Assembly (NCBI RefSeq): GCF_000233695.2
Contig: NZ_CM001488.1
Location: forward strand, 3,936,071-3,974,658
Direction of reading: 5' to 3'
Length of the DNA: 38,588 nucleotides
DNA from: Desulfobacter postgatei 2ac9
GTDB lineage: Bacteria > Desulfobacterota > Desulfobacteria > Desulfobacterales > Desulfobacteraceae
This document shows positions 7,323-14,776 of this stretch, in pieces. The notes under the pieces are model-generated. The model searched no databases and was not told the origin of the DNA. It saw only the letters and a list, made by a program, of their open reading frames with translations. How positions within the stretch are numbered: the first letter of the stretch is position 1; each line of letters opens with the position of its first letter. Position numbers and translations under genes: made by a program.

Positions 7323-7991
7323 ATGAGTAACGCTATAGTTTTTGCCGTCATAACCGGAATCGGCGTTTATGGATTAATCATGTTATTAATTAAGCGGCGC
7401 CACTATAGATTTAAATATGAATTTGGCATCGAATTCCTAAACAACCTGCAAAAATATTGGGAAAGCAGCGGGAAAGATTGGGATACATATAGCTGGCTCA
7501 TTCATCGATCCAATAAGATGCAGGGTGAAATGGGGGGGCATGGGGTTACTCACGGATACAAGCCTCCATATCAAAACTTCATCATTAAACGTTACGAAAT
7601 AATTTTGAATATGATACCTGAATTGAGAAAGTGTTTGGAAAATGACCTTCTAAGGACTAATCCCTTGGCATCCCAGTATTTTAATGCGCTCCAAGAGTCT
7701 TTGGTAAGGTATATTGGTAGCATTGAAGATATGGAAACTGATTTAAAAAAGGAATTAAAAAATCCAATAAAATGGTTCAGACATGGCGTGCGTGATATTG
7801 TGGCGCTTCCTGCATATCTATTGGGTTGGTTAGGAGTTATAAGTGATTTAACTGTAAAAAGGATTGTATCAAGTCTTCTGTTCTCTGCTATATCTGGGAT
7901 CTTTGCTCTTGTGGGTTTTGTCTCTGCAATATTAACAATAGTGATTGGCTGGGACAAATTTCTAGAAATTGTTACCAAAATATGGCCTTAA
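7323..7991 (+). CDS. Predicted membrane protein, partner of the VRR-NUC gene
   Basis: 222 residues. A hydrophobic segment lies at the N-terminus (about 4-23), a soluble helical middle follows (about 30-160), and two hydrophobic segments lie near the C-terminus (about 162-178 and 185-215, LLFSAISGIFALVGFVSAILTIVIGW). No enzymatic motif seen. Same strand as the nuclease, 57 bp gap, both inside a direct-repeat bracket. A nuclease plus membrane protein would fit an antiphage or plasmid-exclusion module; this is inference. Confidence 0.6.
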   Translation: MSNAIVFAVITGIGVYGLIMLLIKRRHYRFKYEFGIEFLNNLQKYWESSGKDWDTYSWLIHRSNKMQGEMGGHGVTHGYKPPYQNFIIKRYEIILNMIPELRKCLENDLLRTNPLASQYFNALQESLVRYIGSIEDMETDLKKELKNPIKWFRHGVRDIVALPAYLLGWLGVISDLTVKRIVSSLLFSAISGIFALVGFVSAILTIVIGWDKFLEIVTKIWP

Positions 7992-8077
7992 CGAAAAAGG
8001 TAGAATAAAACAAACCACAATTTTATCGGAGTATAAAAAATACCTCACCGCCTGATCTAATCCATCCCGCCACCTCC

Positions 8078-8129
8078 CCCACAACCCCGCATTCCTGCCA
8101 TATCATCAAGCAAAATGCCGGATAATTTT
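8078..8129. repeat. Right copy of the ~52-bp direct repeat
   Basis: Counterpart of 6279-6330, placed 87 bp after the membrane-protein gene. Its 3' end is followed by a GGCCGGGGTTAAATCAACCCC inverted stretch near 8164-8183 ahead of the GNAT-like gene. Confidence 0.72.
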
Positions 8130-8170
8130 AAGGTTCTTCCATTCTGGGATATTAGGACCCTGGGCCGGGG

Positions 8171-8557
8171 TTAAATCAACCCCAAAGACGCTCTTTTCTT
8201 TTTAACCAATGTCAACCGCCAGCAGTTGATTTTCTTGCCAACCTCTTCTTGGGAGAAGAATCCTTGATTTTGATTTTTCTTTGCAGGTTGTTCCTCAGTC
8301 TTTTCAAGTTCGAAGCCCTGTTTTTCATAAAACTTGTTACTTTTCCAACCGGCAGGACATTTGGCAAAGATGCTGTGAGCGCCTTCGACCTTCTTGAGCT
8401 TGTCCAGCATTTCAGAACCAGCGCCTTTTCGGGTAGAGACGATTTCAGTAATGGTAAGTTGGCGGTCCCTGCGGAGATGAAACACACACATACCGCCGTC
8501 AATCAAAATCAGTTCCCCGTTATCCCGGGCTTTTATCAATCTTTCCATGAGTGCCAT
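8171..8557 (-). CDS. GNAT-like acetyltransferase-fold protein
   Basis: 128 residues from MALMERLIKARDNG, chosen over an upstream ATG (8593) because GGAGG lies 6-7 nt before it. The segment LTITEIVSTRKGAGSEMLDKL then FAKCPAGWKSNKFYEKQGFEL matches the acetyl-CoA loop and N..FYEK.GF end of GNAT domains. The fold is short and its substrate unknown; similar small GNAT-like proteins are common in phages and their parasites. A basic tail (QPAKKNQNQGF... VKKKR) follows the domain. Confidence 0.6.
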   Translation of the reverse strand: MALMERLIKARDNGELILIDGGMCVFHLRRDRQLTITEIVSTRKGAGSEMLDKLKKVEGAHSIFAKCPAGWKSNKFYEKQGFELEKTEEQPAKKNQNQGFFSQEEVGKKINCWRLTLVKKKRASLGLI

Positions 8558-8754
8558 AAATGAATCCTCCATCAGTTTCAGCCACACTATCAAAGGCTTT
8601 GACCATTATCAATCAAATTAATCAGGTAAGATAAAACAACCAAAAAGTACACAACATGCTGATATTTCAAGTTAAAAATAAAAAAACCCTTTATTTTTCT
8701 TTATTTTTATTATAAAATAGAAAAAAATGGTAAAAGTAATGGGAGAACAAAATA

Positions 8755-8952
8755 ATGAATTTGAAACAGGCGAGACAACAAGCAAGGCTGAGTCAACAGC
8801 AGGTAGCACAGGCCGCCGGTGTTTCAGCGATGACCATCTCCAACCTGGAAAGAGGCAGACACCGGCCCCAGCCAGCAACGGCAAGACGGCTGGAACGTTT
8901 GTTTGGACAGATCCTTGAATTTGCTGCTGAGGAAGAAGGGGCCATCCAATGA
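8755..8952 (+). CDS. XRE-family helix-turn-helix regulator
   Basis: 65 residues forming little more than the five-helix DNA-binding domain: LKQARQQARLSQQQVAQAAGVSAMTISNLERG with the recognition helix at about 23-34. Preceded by GGGAG and a long AT-rich stretch (8670-8725) likely to hold the promoter. It lies at the boundary between the minus-strand GNAT gene and the plus-strand replication genes, the usual place for an island's master repressor. Confidence 0.8.
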   Translation: MNLKQARQQARLSQQQVAQAAGVSAMTISNLERGRHRPQPATARRLERLFGQILEFAAEEEGAIQ

Positions 8953-9054
8953 AGTAGCCAAAAACACATAAAAAAGCCGCTGAGCAATCGGATCTTGGAA
9001 TGATGGAATTCTAACCAGGGACCGGAGGCAGGCACAAACGGTTAGACAGAAATC

Positions 9055-9107
9055 AAGCCGGGCAGAAATTGGGGAAACCCTTTATCTGACCCGGCTTTTT
9101 TATTTTT
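9055..9107 (+). terminator. Rho-independent terminator after the XRE gene
   Basis: AAGCCGGG (9055-9062) pairs with CCCGGCTT (9090-9097); a smaller GGG-GAAA-CCC hairpin sits in the loop. A T-run (TTTTTTATTTTT) follows. It separates the regulator from the gene at 9133. Confidence 0.75.
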
Positions 9108-9132
9108 GAAACACAAGAGTGAGGAAAACAAG

Positions 9133-9681
9133 ATGCAAAGTTTCAACGAACTACAAGCGTTTCTCCAAGATGTCCAGCAACGCAAGATGGATCTCAATGA
9201 TCAGAAGAACGCCTTGATTGGACAGCGTGAGAAGCTGAGAGGGACATGGGAAGATGCTGTTTTCAACGGTGAAGGGGAGACCGAAGCCAAGCAAGCCATG
9301 GTTGATTTGGAATCCAAGATTGATGATTTCAGCGACCACATCCGCATTCTGGAAAGCCGGACCAAAACTTCCAGCAAAGTTCAAGAACTGGCAAAGGCTG
9401 TTCACGATGACTGCGCCCATACCTTGGCAGGGATGAGGAACAACTATCTTTCCCAAGCAAGCAAGGTTGAAAAAATCAAAAATGATTACCTGCGGGAGCT
9501 TTCCATTCTGGGAGAGATTCACAAGGTTGCTGAGCGATACAGTTTCTATGCTTCTGAGGCCAGCCGCTACATTCCCGGACAATCCGTCCATGTGGGCCTG
9601 AACGCTGACAAATTCAAAGATGTTGCTATTGATGAGAACCTTGTCAAAACAACATACAAAAACGGCAGAAACAAACAATAA
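9133..9681 (+). CDS. Coiled-coil protein of unknown function
   Basis: 182 residues from MQSFNELQAFLQD. GTGAGG lies about 10 nt upstream, favouring this start over one nine codons earlier. The first ~110 residues are strongly helical with heptad-like spacing (QQRKMDLNDQKNALIGQREKL, later AKQAMVDLESKIDDFSDHIRIL), the rest mixed. No catalytic motif. It is followed 16 bp later by another small gene. The composition fits a structural or chromosome-associated phage-type protein; function unknown. Confidence 0.6.
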   Translation: MQSFNELQAFLQDVQQRKMDLNDQKNALIGQREKLRGTWEDAVFNGEGETEAKQAMVDLESKIDDFSDHIRILESRTKTSSKVQELAKAVHDDCAHTLAGMRNNYLSQASKVEKIKNDYLRELSILGEIHKVAERYSFYASEASRYIPGQSVHVGLNADKFKDVAIDENLVKTTYKNGRNKQ

Positions 9682-9697
9682 TTTATGAGGTGAACCA

Positions 9698-9985
9698 ATG
9701 GAAAAAGAACAGAAAATTCAGGAATTTGCAGAAAAGAACGGCTTGACAGAAGCAGAAGCAACGTTGGTTTATGTCGATGGCGACCCGGAACAAACCATGT
9801 TGAATTTCTCAACGTTGAAGGGTGTGAAAGTTGGCAAAGTCAAGGAAGCTGACCAGCTCAGGAATGACGATCATGTAAACCAGACCAATGATTTACTTGC
9901 ACAGGCCAACGAAGCCCTGAAAGCCGGGGACGTTTACAAATCTATTCATCTACGCCGAATGGCTCACGGAATCCAGACACAATGA
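9698..9985 (+). CDS. Small protein of unknown function
   Basis: 95 residues, ATG preceded by GAGG at good spacing. N-terminal region KIQEFAEKNGLTEAEATLVYVDGD looks like a short helical module, followed by a Lys/Val-rich strand segment (LKGVKVGKVKEAD) and a C-terminal helical hairpin (LAQANEALKAGDVYKSIHLRRMA). Same strand and 16 bp from the coiled-coil gene, so co-transcribed. Confidence 0.55.
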   Translation: MEKEQKIQEFAEKNGLTEAEATLVYVDGDPEQTMLNFSTLKGVKVGKVKEADQLRNDDHVNQTNDLLAQANEALKAGDVYKSIHLRRMAHGIQTQ

Positions 9986-10385
9986 AAAGGAAAACCTCAT
10001 AAACCTTATGCCTAATCAGTATAATAGAATAACACAGATTTTACAGTTTCCCGGCGGCGGGCGGACGTTTTTTAAATCAAACTATACAAATTGACATGTA
10101 TGCCGATGGTAAAACCGCCGCCGGGATCACTTCCCAAATACAAAGCGTTTTTACCGGGAAATAAAAGGGATAGGCCAAAACCCATAATAGGATATACCCC
10201 GGACCCCTAAACAGCCTTAAAACAGGCGATTACGCTGGATAAAATCATGAAGAATAAGAAATAGCATAACCAGTTTTGCCGGGACCCAATCGGAAGTCAT
10301 GAGCCGGTTGCTGGGTTCCCCATCTCCCTCCCTGGTCCCGGCAAACCCTTTTTGAATAAAAGATGGGAATAGGGAGATGTGACAA
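9986..10385. other. 400-bp gene-free interval ahead of the replication gene
   Basis: It contains no convincing gene. It holds a TATAAT at 10019-10024, a perfect 11-bp inverted repeat CCCGGCGGCGG (10050-10060) / CCGCCGCCGGG (10115-10125) 54 bp apart, and a 12-bp perfect inverted repeat at 10275-10345. Two such well-matched pairs in the leader of an initiator gene suggest control of replication or of initiator expression. Confidence 0.6.
10275..10345 (+). ncRNA. Structured leader or terminator-like RNA upstream of the initiator gene
   Basis: TTTGCCGGGACC (10275-10286) pairs perfectly with GGTCCCGGCAAA (10334-10345), enclosing 47 nt that can form a smaller stem. A CCCTTTTTG follows, so the whole could act as an attenuator 40 bp before the replication gene start. 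The minus strand lacks a comparable T-run. Confidence 0.45.
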
Positions 10386-11342
10386 ATGAATTTAGCACTC
10401 AAGGTAAGAACAGATGCAAAACGGCAGATCCCGGAAGAAAAGCGGGAAAAGAAAAAGAAGCAGAAAACAATAGAGGATAAACAAAGGCAAGCTGCATTTT
10501 TCAACAGCCTTTATACTGGCAGGAATATGGAATTTTCCTTTAAAACGATGGAAGAAGTCAGCATGACAAAGCATTTCTACTTTCCAAAGCTCGGGGAAGA
10601 TTATGAAGATTGGTCGTTTGGAGCGGCACCATTGGCCGCCTTTGCAGTTTACCCGGTTATTTGTTCCCGGGTTGACTTCAGGAATCATGAACGATGGATG
10701 AAAATTTCAATGGAAGAAATTGCAAAGAAAGCCGGGCATAAATCTGTAAGTACCACTTCCAACGCTATCAAGCATCTAATTGAAGCCGGTTATGGAATGA
10801 CTGAATCAATTGAAGGTGAAATAGAACAGCGGTATCCTTTGATTGAACGAAAAAAAGTACATGAGAAGGTACCAAAAGGAGAAAAGCGGGTATGGGAATA
10901 CCGGGCCGGTTTCATCCGTGGCGACATGATAAAAAGATGGAAAACTGATGATGAGGCCAGATATTTCAAATTCCCTACATGGATCATCGACACCGGATTA
11001 TGGGCAAAACTGAAACCCAGGGCAAAAGCCCTTTACATTGCATTGCGGTCCTGTTCCAGATTTGATGAAAAGTTGTATGCAGGAATTGAAAATGATGTCC
11101 CTTTCGATCAGTTGGACCAGATAGAGTTTGATCTGGAAGAATACAAGGCCCGTAAATGGGAAGTTTGTAACACTCCAACCACTCGGTTATGCCGGATGGT
11201 CAATATTGATGGATCTGATATCAGAAAGATTGTGGATGATCTGGAAGAAACCGGCTTAGTGGAGAAAATTGACAGATGGTGGAAGGTCTGGTTGATGCCA
11301 AATCCAGATAAAAATACGACAAACAAACATCAGGTTTTTTAA
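10386..11342 (+). CDS. Replication-initiator-like winged-helix protein
   Basis: 318 residues; a basic N-terminus (RTDAKRQIPEEKREKKKKQK) precedes the domain, and a start at 10528 (MEFSFKTMEEV) is also possible. The core has two helix-turn-helix-like segments: KISMEEIAKKAGHKSVSTTSNAIKHLIEAGYG (about 98-130), and a late segment ending in IRKIVDDLEETGLVEKIDRWWKVW (about 280-303). Between them, FPTWIIDTGLWAKLKPRAKALYIALRS resembles initiator or phage RepA-like proteins with two winged helices. Assignment is supported mainly by the four phased repeats at its 3' end, a usual place for iterons. Confidence 0.5.
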   Translation: MNLALKVRTDAKRQIPEEKREKKKKQKTIEDKQRQAAFFNSLYTGRNMEFSFKTMEEVSMTKHFYFPKLGEDYEDWSFGAAPLAAFAVYPVICSRVDFRNHERWMKISMEEIAKKAGHKSVSTTSNAIKHLIEAGYGMTESIEGEIEQRYPLIERKKVHEKVPKGEKRVWEYRAGFIRGDMIKRWKTDDEARYFKFPTWIIDTGLWAKLKPRAKALYIALRSCSRFDEKLYAGIENDVPFDQLDQIEFDLEEYKARKWEVCNTPTTRLCRMVNIDGSDIRKIVDDLEETGLVEKIDRWWKVWLMPNPDKNTTNKHQVF

Positions 11343-11404
11343 TAATTGGTAACAGGTTTTTTTATTATGACATCAGGTTTTTTTAAATTGGATCAGGTTT
11401 TTTT
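11331..11404. repeat. Four iteron-like direct repeats (candidate replication origin)
   Basis: CAGGTTTTTT(T) occurs at 11331, 11353, 11374 and 11394, with spacings of 22, 21 and 20 bp, two helical turns each. Three of the four are preceded by AT. The first overlaps the end of the initiator-like gene; the others continue past its stop, so coding constraint does not explain them. A long AT-rich tract follows, as in theta origins. Confidence 0.65.
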
Positions 11405-11770
11405 TATCTGGGTACGGATTAAATATGGGTATTATAAGTCTATTGTTAAGTTAAAATTAAGTAAGATTAAGCACACTAAAAATATGTTTTTTTCAAAAAC
11501 ATTTATGTTCTTCGAACATCAAGTATGTTTCATTCTTTCCAAATTAAATGAAATGATTGATCCAGGAATAGAAAGAGAAGAATCTTTCCAAATAAATACA
11601 AAGTAGAGGTTCATCCAAATAATAGAAATGGAATGCTCACCCACAAACATGAATATGATGCTCTTTCCAGGAATAGAATATGTATCCAGGCGGCCTATCC
11701 CAGATGGCGTTTCTGCTTTCAGCAGTCAGGCCCAGGGGAGTGCCGCCCACAAAATACAAGGACTGCAATT
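11405..11770. other. AT-rich gene-free interval beside the iterons
   Basis: About 365 bp with very high A+T, especially 11405-11640. Short frames here are low-complexity and lack ribosome binding sites. It is the natural place for a duplex-unwinding region next to the iterons. From about 11690 GC rises toward the small gene at 11771. Confidence 0.45.
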
Positions 11771-12022
11771 ATGAAAATTAGAGATAAGGATTTGAAAAGG
11801 CTTGTAGATGTATCTGGACCGGATTGTATATCAAAACCCTGTTACTGGCCCAGACCTGATCCGGGAATATTTACCCCAGGACAGGGATACCGGAGCCGGT
11901 CAGTCAATCCAGGTTGGATCTGTGGCACAAGGGAAATCCACGGTTGTCCGGATGAGGTTGTAACGGAACGTCAGGTAGGGGTAACAAGCAAACAGAAGGA
12001 TTCACCAGGAAATAGCAGATAA
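11771..12022 (+). CDS. 83-aa Cys/Pro-rich small protein
   Basis: Starts MKIRDKDLKRLVDVSGPD. The middle has three spaced cysteines (ISKPCYWPRPDPGIF, GWICGTREIHGCP), which could bind a metal. No family recognised. The ATG is ten codons into a run of plus-strand coding potential with no strong ribosome binding site. Its stop overlaps the next start as TAATG, suggesting translational coupling. The upstream extension of this frame (to 11633) is less protein-like and was not included. Confidence 0.45.
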   Translation: MKIRDKDLKRLVDVSGPDCISKPCYWPRPDPGIFTPGQGYRSRSVNPGWICGTREIHGCPDEVVTERQVGVTSKQKDSPGNSR

Positions 12023-12201
12023 TGGCAAAGAAACCCTGTAAAACAAAGAGCAACCCGGTCAGGGATACCCTTTCCCAGGATAACAGCGGATTATCCCAAT
12101 ACGGCCTTGTAAGAGGAATCCAGATAGAAGCCATGGAAAGACAAGCAAACAGGAGATTGTACCGTAAAAAGCCAGTAAACGGAGTAAATCGGAGCAAATA
12201 A
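12022..12201 (+). CDS. 59-aa basic small protein, coupled to the preceding gene
   Basis: Starts on the A of the preceding stop codon (TAATG). The sequence MAKKPCKTKSNPV... LYRKKPVNGVNRSK is strongly basic, in keeping with a nucleic-acid-binding peptide, but no fold is recognised. Too short to be confident that it is a gene; the coupling is the main support. Confidence 0.4.
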   Translation: MAKKPCKTKSNPVRDTLSQDNSGLSQYGLVRGIQIEAMERQANRRLYRKKPVNGVNRSK

Positions 12202-12308
12202 GAGTATATTCCAGTATAACCGGCTGTAACAGGGAATAATCAGGGATAACCGGGGAATATATTAATATCAATCAATAAACAGAACAAATGGTTAAACCAG
12301 TAATTTTT

Positions 12309-12412
12309 ATGAATACACCAAAAAAAGGCATTAAAATTAAGGAAAACCTAAAATAATGGGTAAAAACAGTATAAATCATAGAGGGCAGAAAGCGAGGTAC
12401 AGAAATGGCTAA
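12309..12412 (+). other. Two tiny overlapping ORFs leading into the AT-hook gene
   Basis: ORF a (12309-12356, 15 codons, MNTPKKGIKIKENLK) ends in TAATG that starts ORF b (12356-12412, 18 codons). ORF b's stop lies 5 bp inside the next gene, whose ATG is at 12405. Such a chain could deliver ribosomes to the gene, which lacks a strong ribosome binding site of its own (GAGG 8-12 nt upstream). It may also be chance. Confidence 0.3.
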
Positions 12413-13307
12413 TATATGTGTATGTTGTAATCATCCCAAGCGACTCCAAATCGACCGCGATATTATCCAGGGGGTGTCAAATTCAGTTATTGCCAAGAAA
12501 TATGGGCTTGCGAACCCGGATCTGGTGGGACGGCATGCCAAGAGCCATCTGAGCAAACAGCTGGTTACAGCCTGGCATCAAAAGGATCTGGATGAATCCA
12601 TGGACCTGCTGAACCGGATTGACCTGGTACTGAAAAGGGCCGAGAGGATCTTCAAGCGGAACTATTCAGCTGGGAAAGATGGGATGGCCCTGAAGGCCCT
12701 GTCAGAGCAAAGGCAGGTGTTCCAGTTGTTATCAAACATATCATTCCAGCTGCACCAGGCCCGGCTTGCAGAGCTTGAGATTGCCCAGCGTGAGGATGGG
12801 ACCCATGAGGGCCAGGAATCTGAAAGGTTCTACGAACAGATTGCCGAGATCCTGACAGACTATGAGCTTATGTTGCTGAACAAACTACTTGAAAAGGCCC
12901 AAACCGGGGATACTTCGATTGATGTTGTCCGGGAATACCTTCCAGATCCGCTTACCATTGCCATGCTGGAGATTGAAAGGGCTTATGTCCAGGCTGAAAC
13001 CCCGGAACAACACGCAGAAGCAACGGAAATTGCCAGCAAATTCATTCCTTGTGAACAGAAACCCGGGGTTGACCGGCCTTACTGGTCTGGACTGGATGAC
13101 CCACAAAAGATAGATCCCAGGAAACGCCGGGGACCTTCAATGCCTTTGGTTGATGATCCAGCAGACCCGGACCCGGAACCAGCAGACAAACCGATGCAGC
13201 GAACCAAGAAACGTGGTCCAGGCCGTCCACCGGGCAGCCGGAACAAGAAAACGGACCACCGAAGGTCCAAGCGTGGACGTCCACTAAAGGCGAAGTCAAC
13301 TACATGA
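12405..13307 (+). CDS. Terminase-small-subunit-like protein with AT-hook tail
   Basis: 300 residues. The N-terminal 50 residues carry CVCCNHPKRLQIDRDIIQG then SVIAKKYGL...VGRHAKSHL, a zinc-knuckle plus helix-turn-helix seen in small-terminase-like and other phage DNA-binding proteins. The middle is helical. The C-terminal tail has two AT-hook motifs (KKRGPGRPPGSRNKK and SKRGRPLK), which bind the minor groove of AT-rich DNA. If it is a terminase small subunit it would let a satellite recruit a helper's packaging motor; no large subunit is present. The stop overlaps the next start by 4 bp. Confidence 0.5.
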   Translation: MANICVCCNHPKRLQIDRDIIQGVSNSVIAKKYGLANPDLVGRHAKSHLSKQLVTAWHQKDLDESMDLLNRIDLVLKRAERIFKRNYSAGKDGMALKALSEQRQVFQLLSNISFQLHQARLAELEIAQREDGTHEGQESERFYEQIAEILTDYELMLLNKLLEKAQTGDTSIDVVREYLPDPLTIAMLEIERAYVQAETPEQHAEATEIASKFIPCEQKPGVDRPYWSGLDDPQKIDPRKRRGPSMPLVDDPADPDPEPADKPMQRTKKRGPGRPPGSRNKKTDHRRSKRGRPLKAKSTT

Positions 13308-13639
13308 TGTCCTCCCAGGCCATGGAACCGGAGCAGGTCCAGACCGATTACGAACAATCAGATCCCAACCGGGTACTTTGGCTGGCTGTTATCAATCAAG
13401 CCATTGATGATTACCAGACCCATCTTGATATCCAGGCTGGCAGATACAAAGCTGACCCATACAAAGCAACGGCTTGCCGGGGAGCCTTCCACTGGATCAC
13501 CCAGGGCGGGAACTGGTTCCAATATGTTTGTTTCATGGCGGATCTGGACCCGGAATCAATCCAGATGGCTGCAAGGCGGAGGGCTTTTTTTAATCACACC
13601 AGCGACAAGGAGACCCGACATGAAACCCATAAAATGTGA
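13304..13639 (+). CDS. 111-aa protein of unknown function
   Basis: Overlaps the upstream gene's stop (ATGATG around 13304). The predicted fold is mostly helical: WLAVINQAIDDYQTHLD, then an ATACRGAFHWITQGGNWFQYVCFMADLDPESIQ segment that resembles the ~100-residue phage protein family found near recombination or replication genes. It ends in a Lys/His-rich tail. Co-translated with the AT-hook protein. Two copies of ACCCATAAAATGT (13625-13637, 13655-13667) span its end. Confidence 0.5.
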   Translation: MMSSQAMEPEQVQTDYEQSDPNRVLWLAVINQAIDDYQTHLDIQAGRYKADPYKATACRGAFHWITQGGNWFQYVCFMADLDPESIQMAARRRAFFNHTSDKETRHETHKM

Positions 13640-13663
13640 GTTCAAAACGATAACACCCATAAA

Positions 13664-13801
13664 ATGTTTTTTCACCACGTTTGTACCCGTACCTGTACGA
13701 TACGAGTTCGAACCCCTGCACCAGCCGGCGGCCGAAACAAGAAAACAGACCACCGCCGGTCTAAACGCGGCCGGCCCTTAAAATCAAAGGCTACCCAATA
13801 A
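13664..13801 (+). CDS. 45-aa AT-hook mini-protein, or relic tail of a duplicated gene
   Basis: The frame MFFHHVCTRT... ends in RNKKTDHRRSKRGRPLK-SKATQ. Those 17 residues (RNKK to RPLK) are identical to the tail of the 300-aa protein, yet the two coding stretches differ at 12 nucleotides, all synonymous. That is a strong mark of selection on the peptide. Either the mini-gene is active, or it is the tail of a lost paralogue. No ribosome binding site is clear. I favour an expressed or recently expressed coding region. Confidence 0.5.
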   Translation: MFFHHVCTRTCTIRVRTPAPAGGRNKKTDHRRSKRGRPLKSKATQ

Positions 13802-14200
13802 CCTGCTATTCCTCCAGCAAAACCGCCTGTTTTAAGCCTGTTCATGCCTTGGGATATATCCTAACCTACCCCAAGGCATCCCCCCTTTTAAATCCTGGTA
13901 GAATCCCCTTGCAAATCCTTCCCTTTCAATAATCGTGCCATATCCGTATTGCAATAAATGTCAAGATATCCAAGTAATTTATTACACACAACAGCTATTC
14001 CTTGATAACAGAAAACCCCGGCTGTTCTGCAACACAGCATTTACAAACCCTGCTGTTTAAAAAGGTATACCTTTTTCAATACCCTGAAAACCGTCTTAAA
14101 AAGGTCCTAAAAATAGTTATTGACTTCTATTCTAAAAAGGTCTATAATCTTTTTAATGAGTTGATGATTTGAAATAACCTTAATTGAGGAGGCCACACCA
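13802..14200 (+). promoter_or_regulatory. Promoter and operator region of the resolvase gene
   Basis: About 400 bp without a gene. A perfect 18-bp palindrome, AAAAAGGTATACCTTTTT, lies at 14060-14077. Its half AAAAAGGT recurs at 14099-14106 and 14135-14142. The last copy lies inside the spacer of a strong promoter: TTGACT (14121-14126), 17 bp, TATAAT (14144-14149). Repression by a protein that binds these sites, perhaps the resolvase itself or the XRE regulator, is likely. The stretch from 13802 to 14050 holds nothing recognisable. Confidence 0.7.
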
Positions 14201-14776
14201 ATGACAATTTTCACTTATGCAAGGGTCAGCACCCTGGATCAGGATACCGGTTATCAGGAAGAAGCCCTGAAAGCCGCCTACCCTGATGCAGTCCACCGGC
14301 AGGAAAAGAAGTCAGGGACCAGCACCAAGGGTCGGGATATCCTGGAACTGCTGCTGGATATGATGGGCAAGGATGATAAGCTGGTTGTCTGGAAGCTGGA
14401 CCGCCTGGCCCGTAATGTCGGGGATCTTTGCCGGATTGTGGAACGCCTGACGGAAAAGGGAGCCGCCCTTGAGATCCTGGATCAGCGGATTGATACCAGC
14501 ACCGCCACCGGCCGGGCATTCCTTCAGATGTTGGGTGTCTTTGCAGAATTTGAAACCAACCTGCGAAAGGAACGCCAGCTTGCCGGGATCAAACAGGCCA
14601 AAGCAAAGGGCATCCACATGGGCCGCCCTAAATTACTGACCGATAAACAAAAGGCGGAGATCCGGCAGCTTTACACCAAAGGGACCACCCCAAAGGTTCT
14701 GGCTGAACAATTCAAAGTCAGCCGGGCCACCATCTACAATGTCACGGCACCGACAAAAGGAAGGGCAGCATCATGA
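14201..14776 (+). CDS. Small serine recombinase (resolvase/invertase family)
   Basis: 191 residues, full length. The catalytic serine is Ser10 in FTYARVSTLDQ; the family's KLDRLARN and AEFE...R.ER blocks are present, followed by a C-terminal helix-turn-helix (KGTTPKVLAEQFKVSRATIYN, about 160-180). A GGAGG precedes the ATG by 8 nt. Resolvases of this size reduce plasmid multimers or invert small segments. In this island it would suit multimer resolution of a replicating circle. The stop overlaps the start of a truncated recombinase (ATGA). Confidence 0.9.
   Translation: MTIFTYARVSTLDQDTGYQEEALKAAYPDAVHRQEKKSGTSTKGRDILELLLDMMGKDDKLVVWKLDRLARNVGDLCRIVERLTEKGAALEILDQRIDTSTATGRAFLQMLGVFAEFETNLRKERQLAGIKQAKAKGIHMGRPKLLTDKQKAEIRQLYTKGTTPKVLAEQFKVSRATIYNVTAPTKGRAAS

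Noticed and set aside
10050-10125. The CCCGGCGGCGG inverted repeat as a terminator
   Set aside because: The 54-nt loop is long and no T-run follows; a protein site or RNA structure is more likely.
11346-11606. 86-codon ORF after the initiator gene
   Set aside because: It is built from the repeated CAGGTTTTTTT and AT-rich DNA; composition and lack of ribosome binding site make it a shadow.
13690-13725. tRNA-like GAGTTCGAACCCCTGCACCA
   Set aside because: It looks like a T-arm and CCA end, but no pairing T-stem or acceptor and no cloverleaf upstream can be formed.
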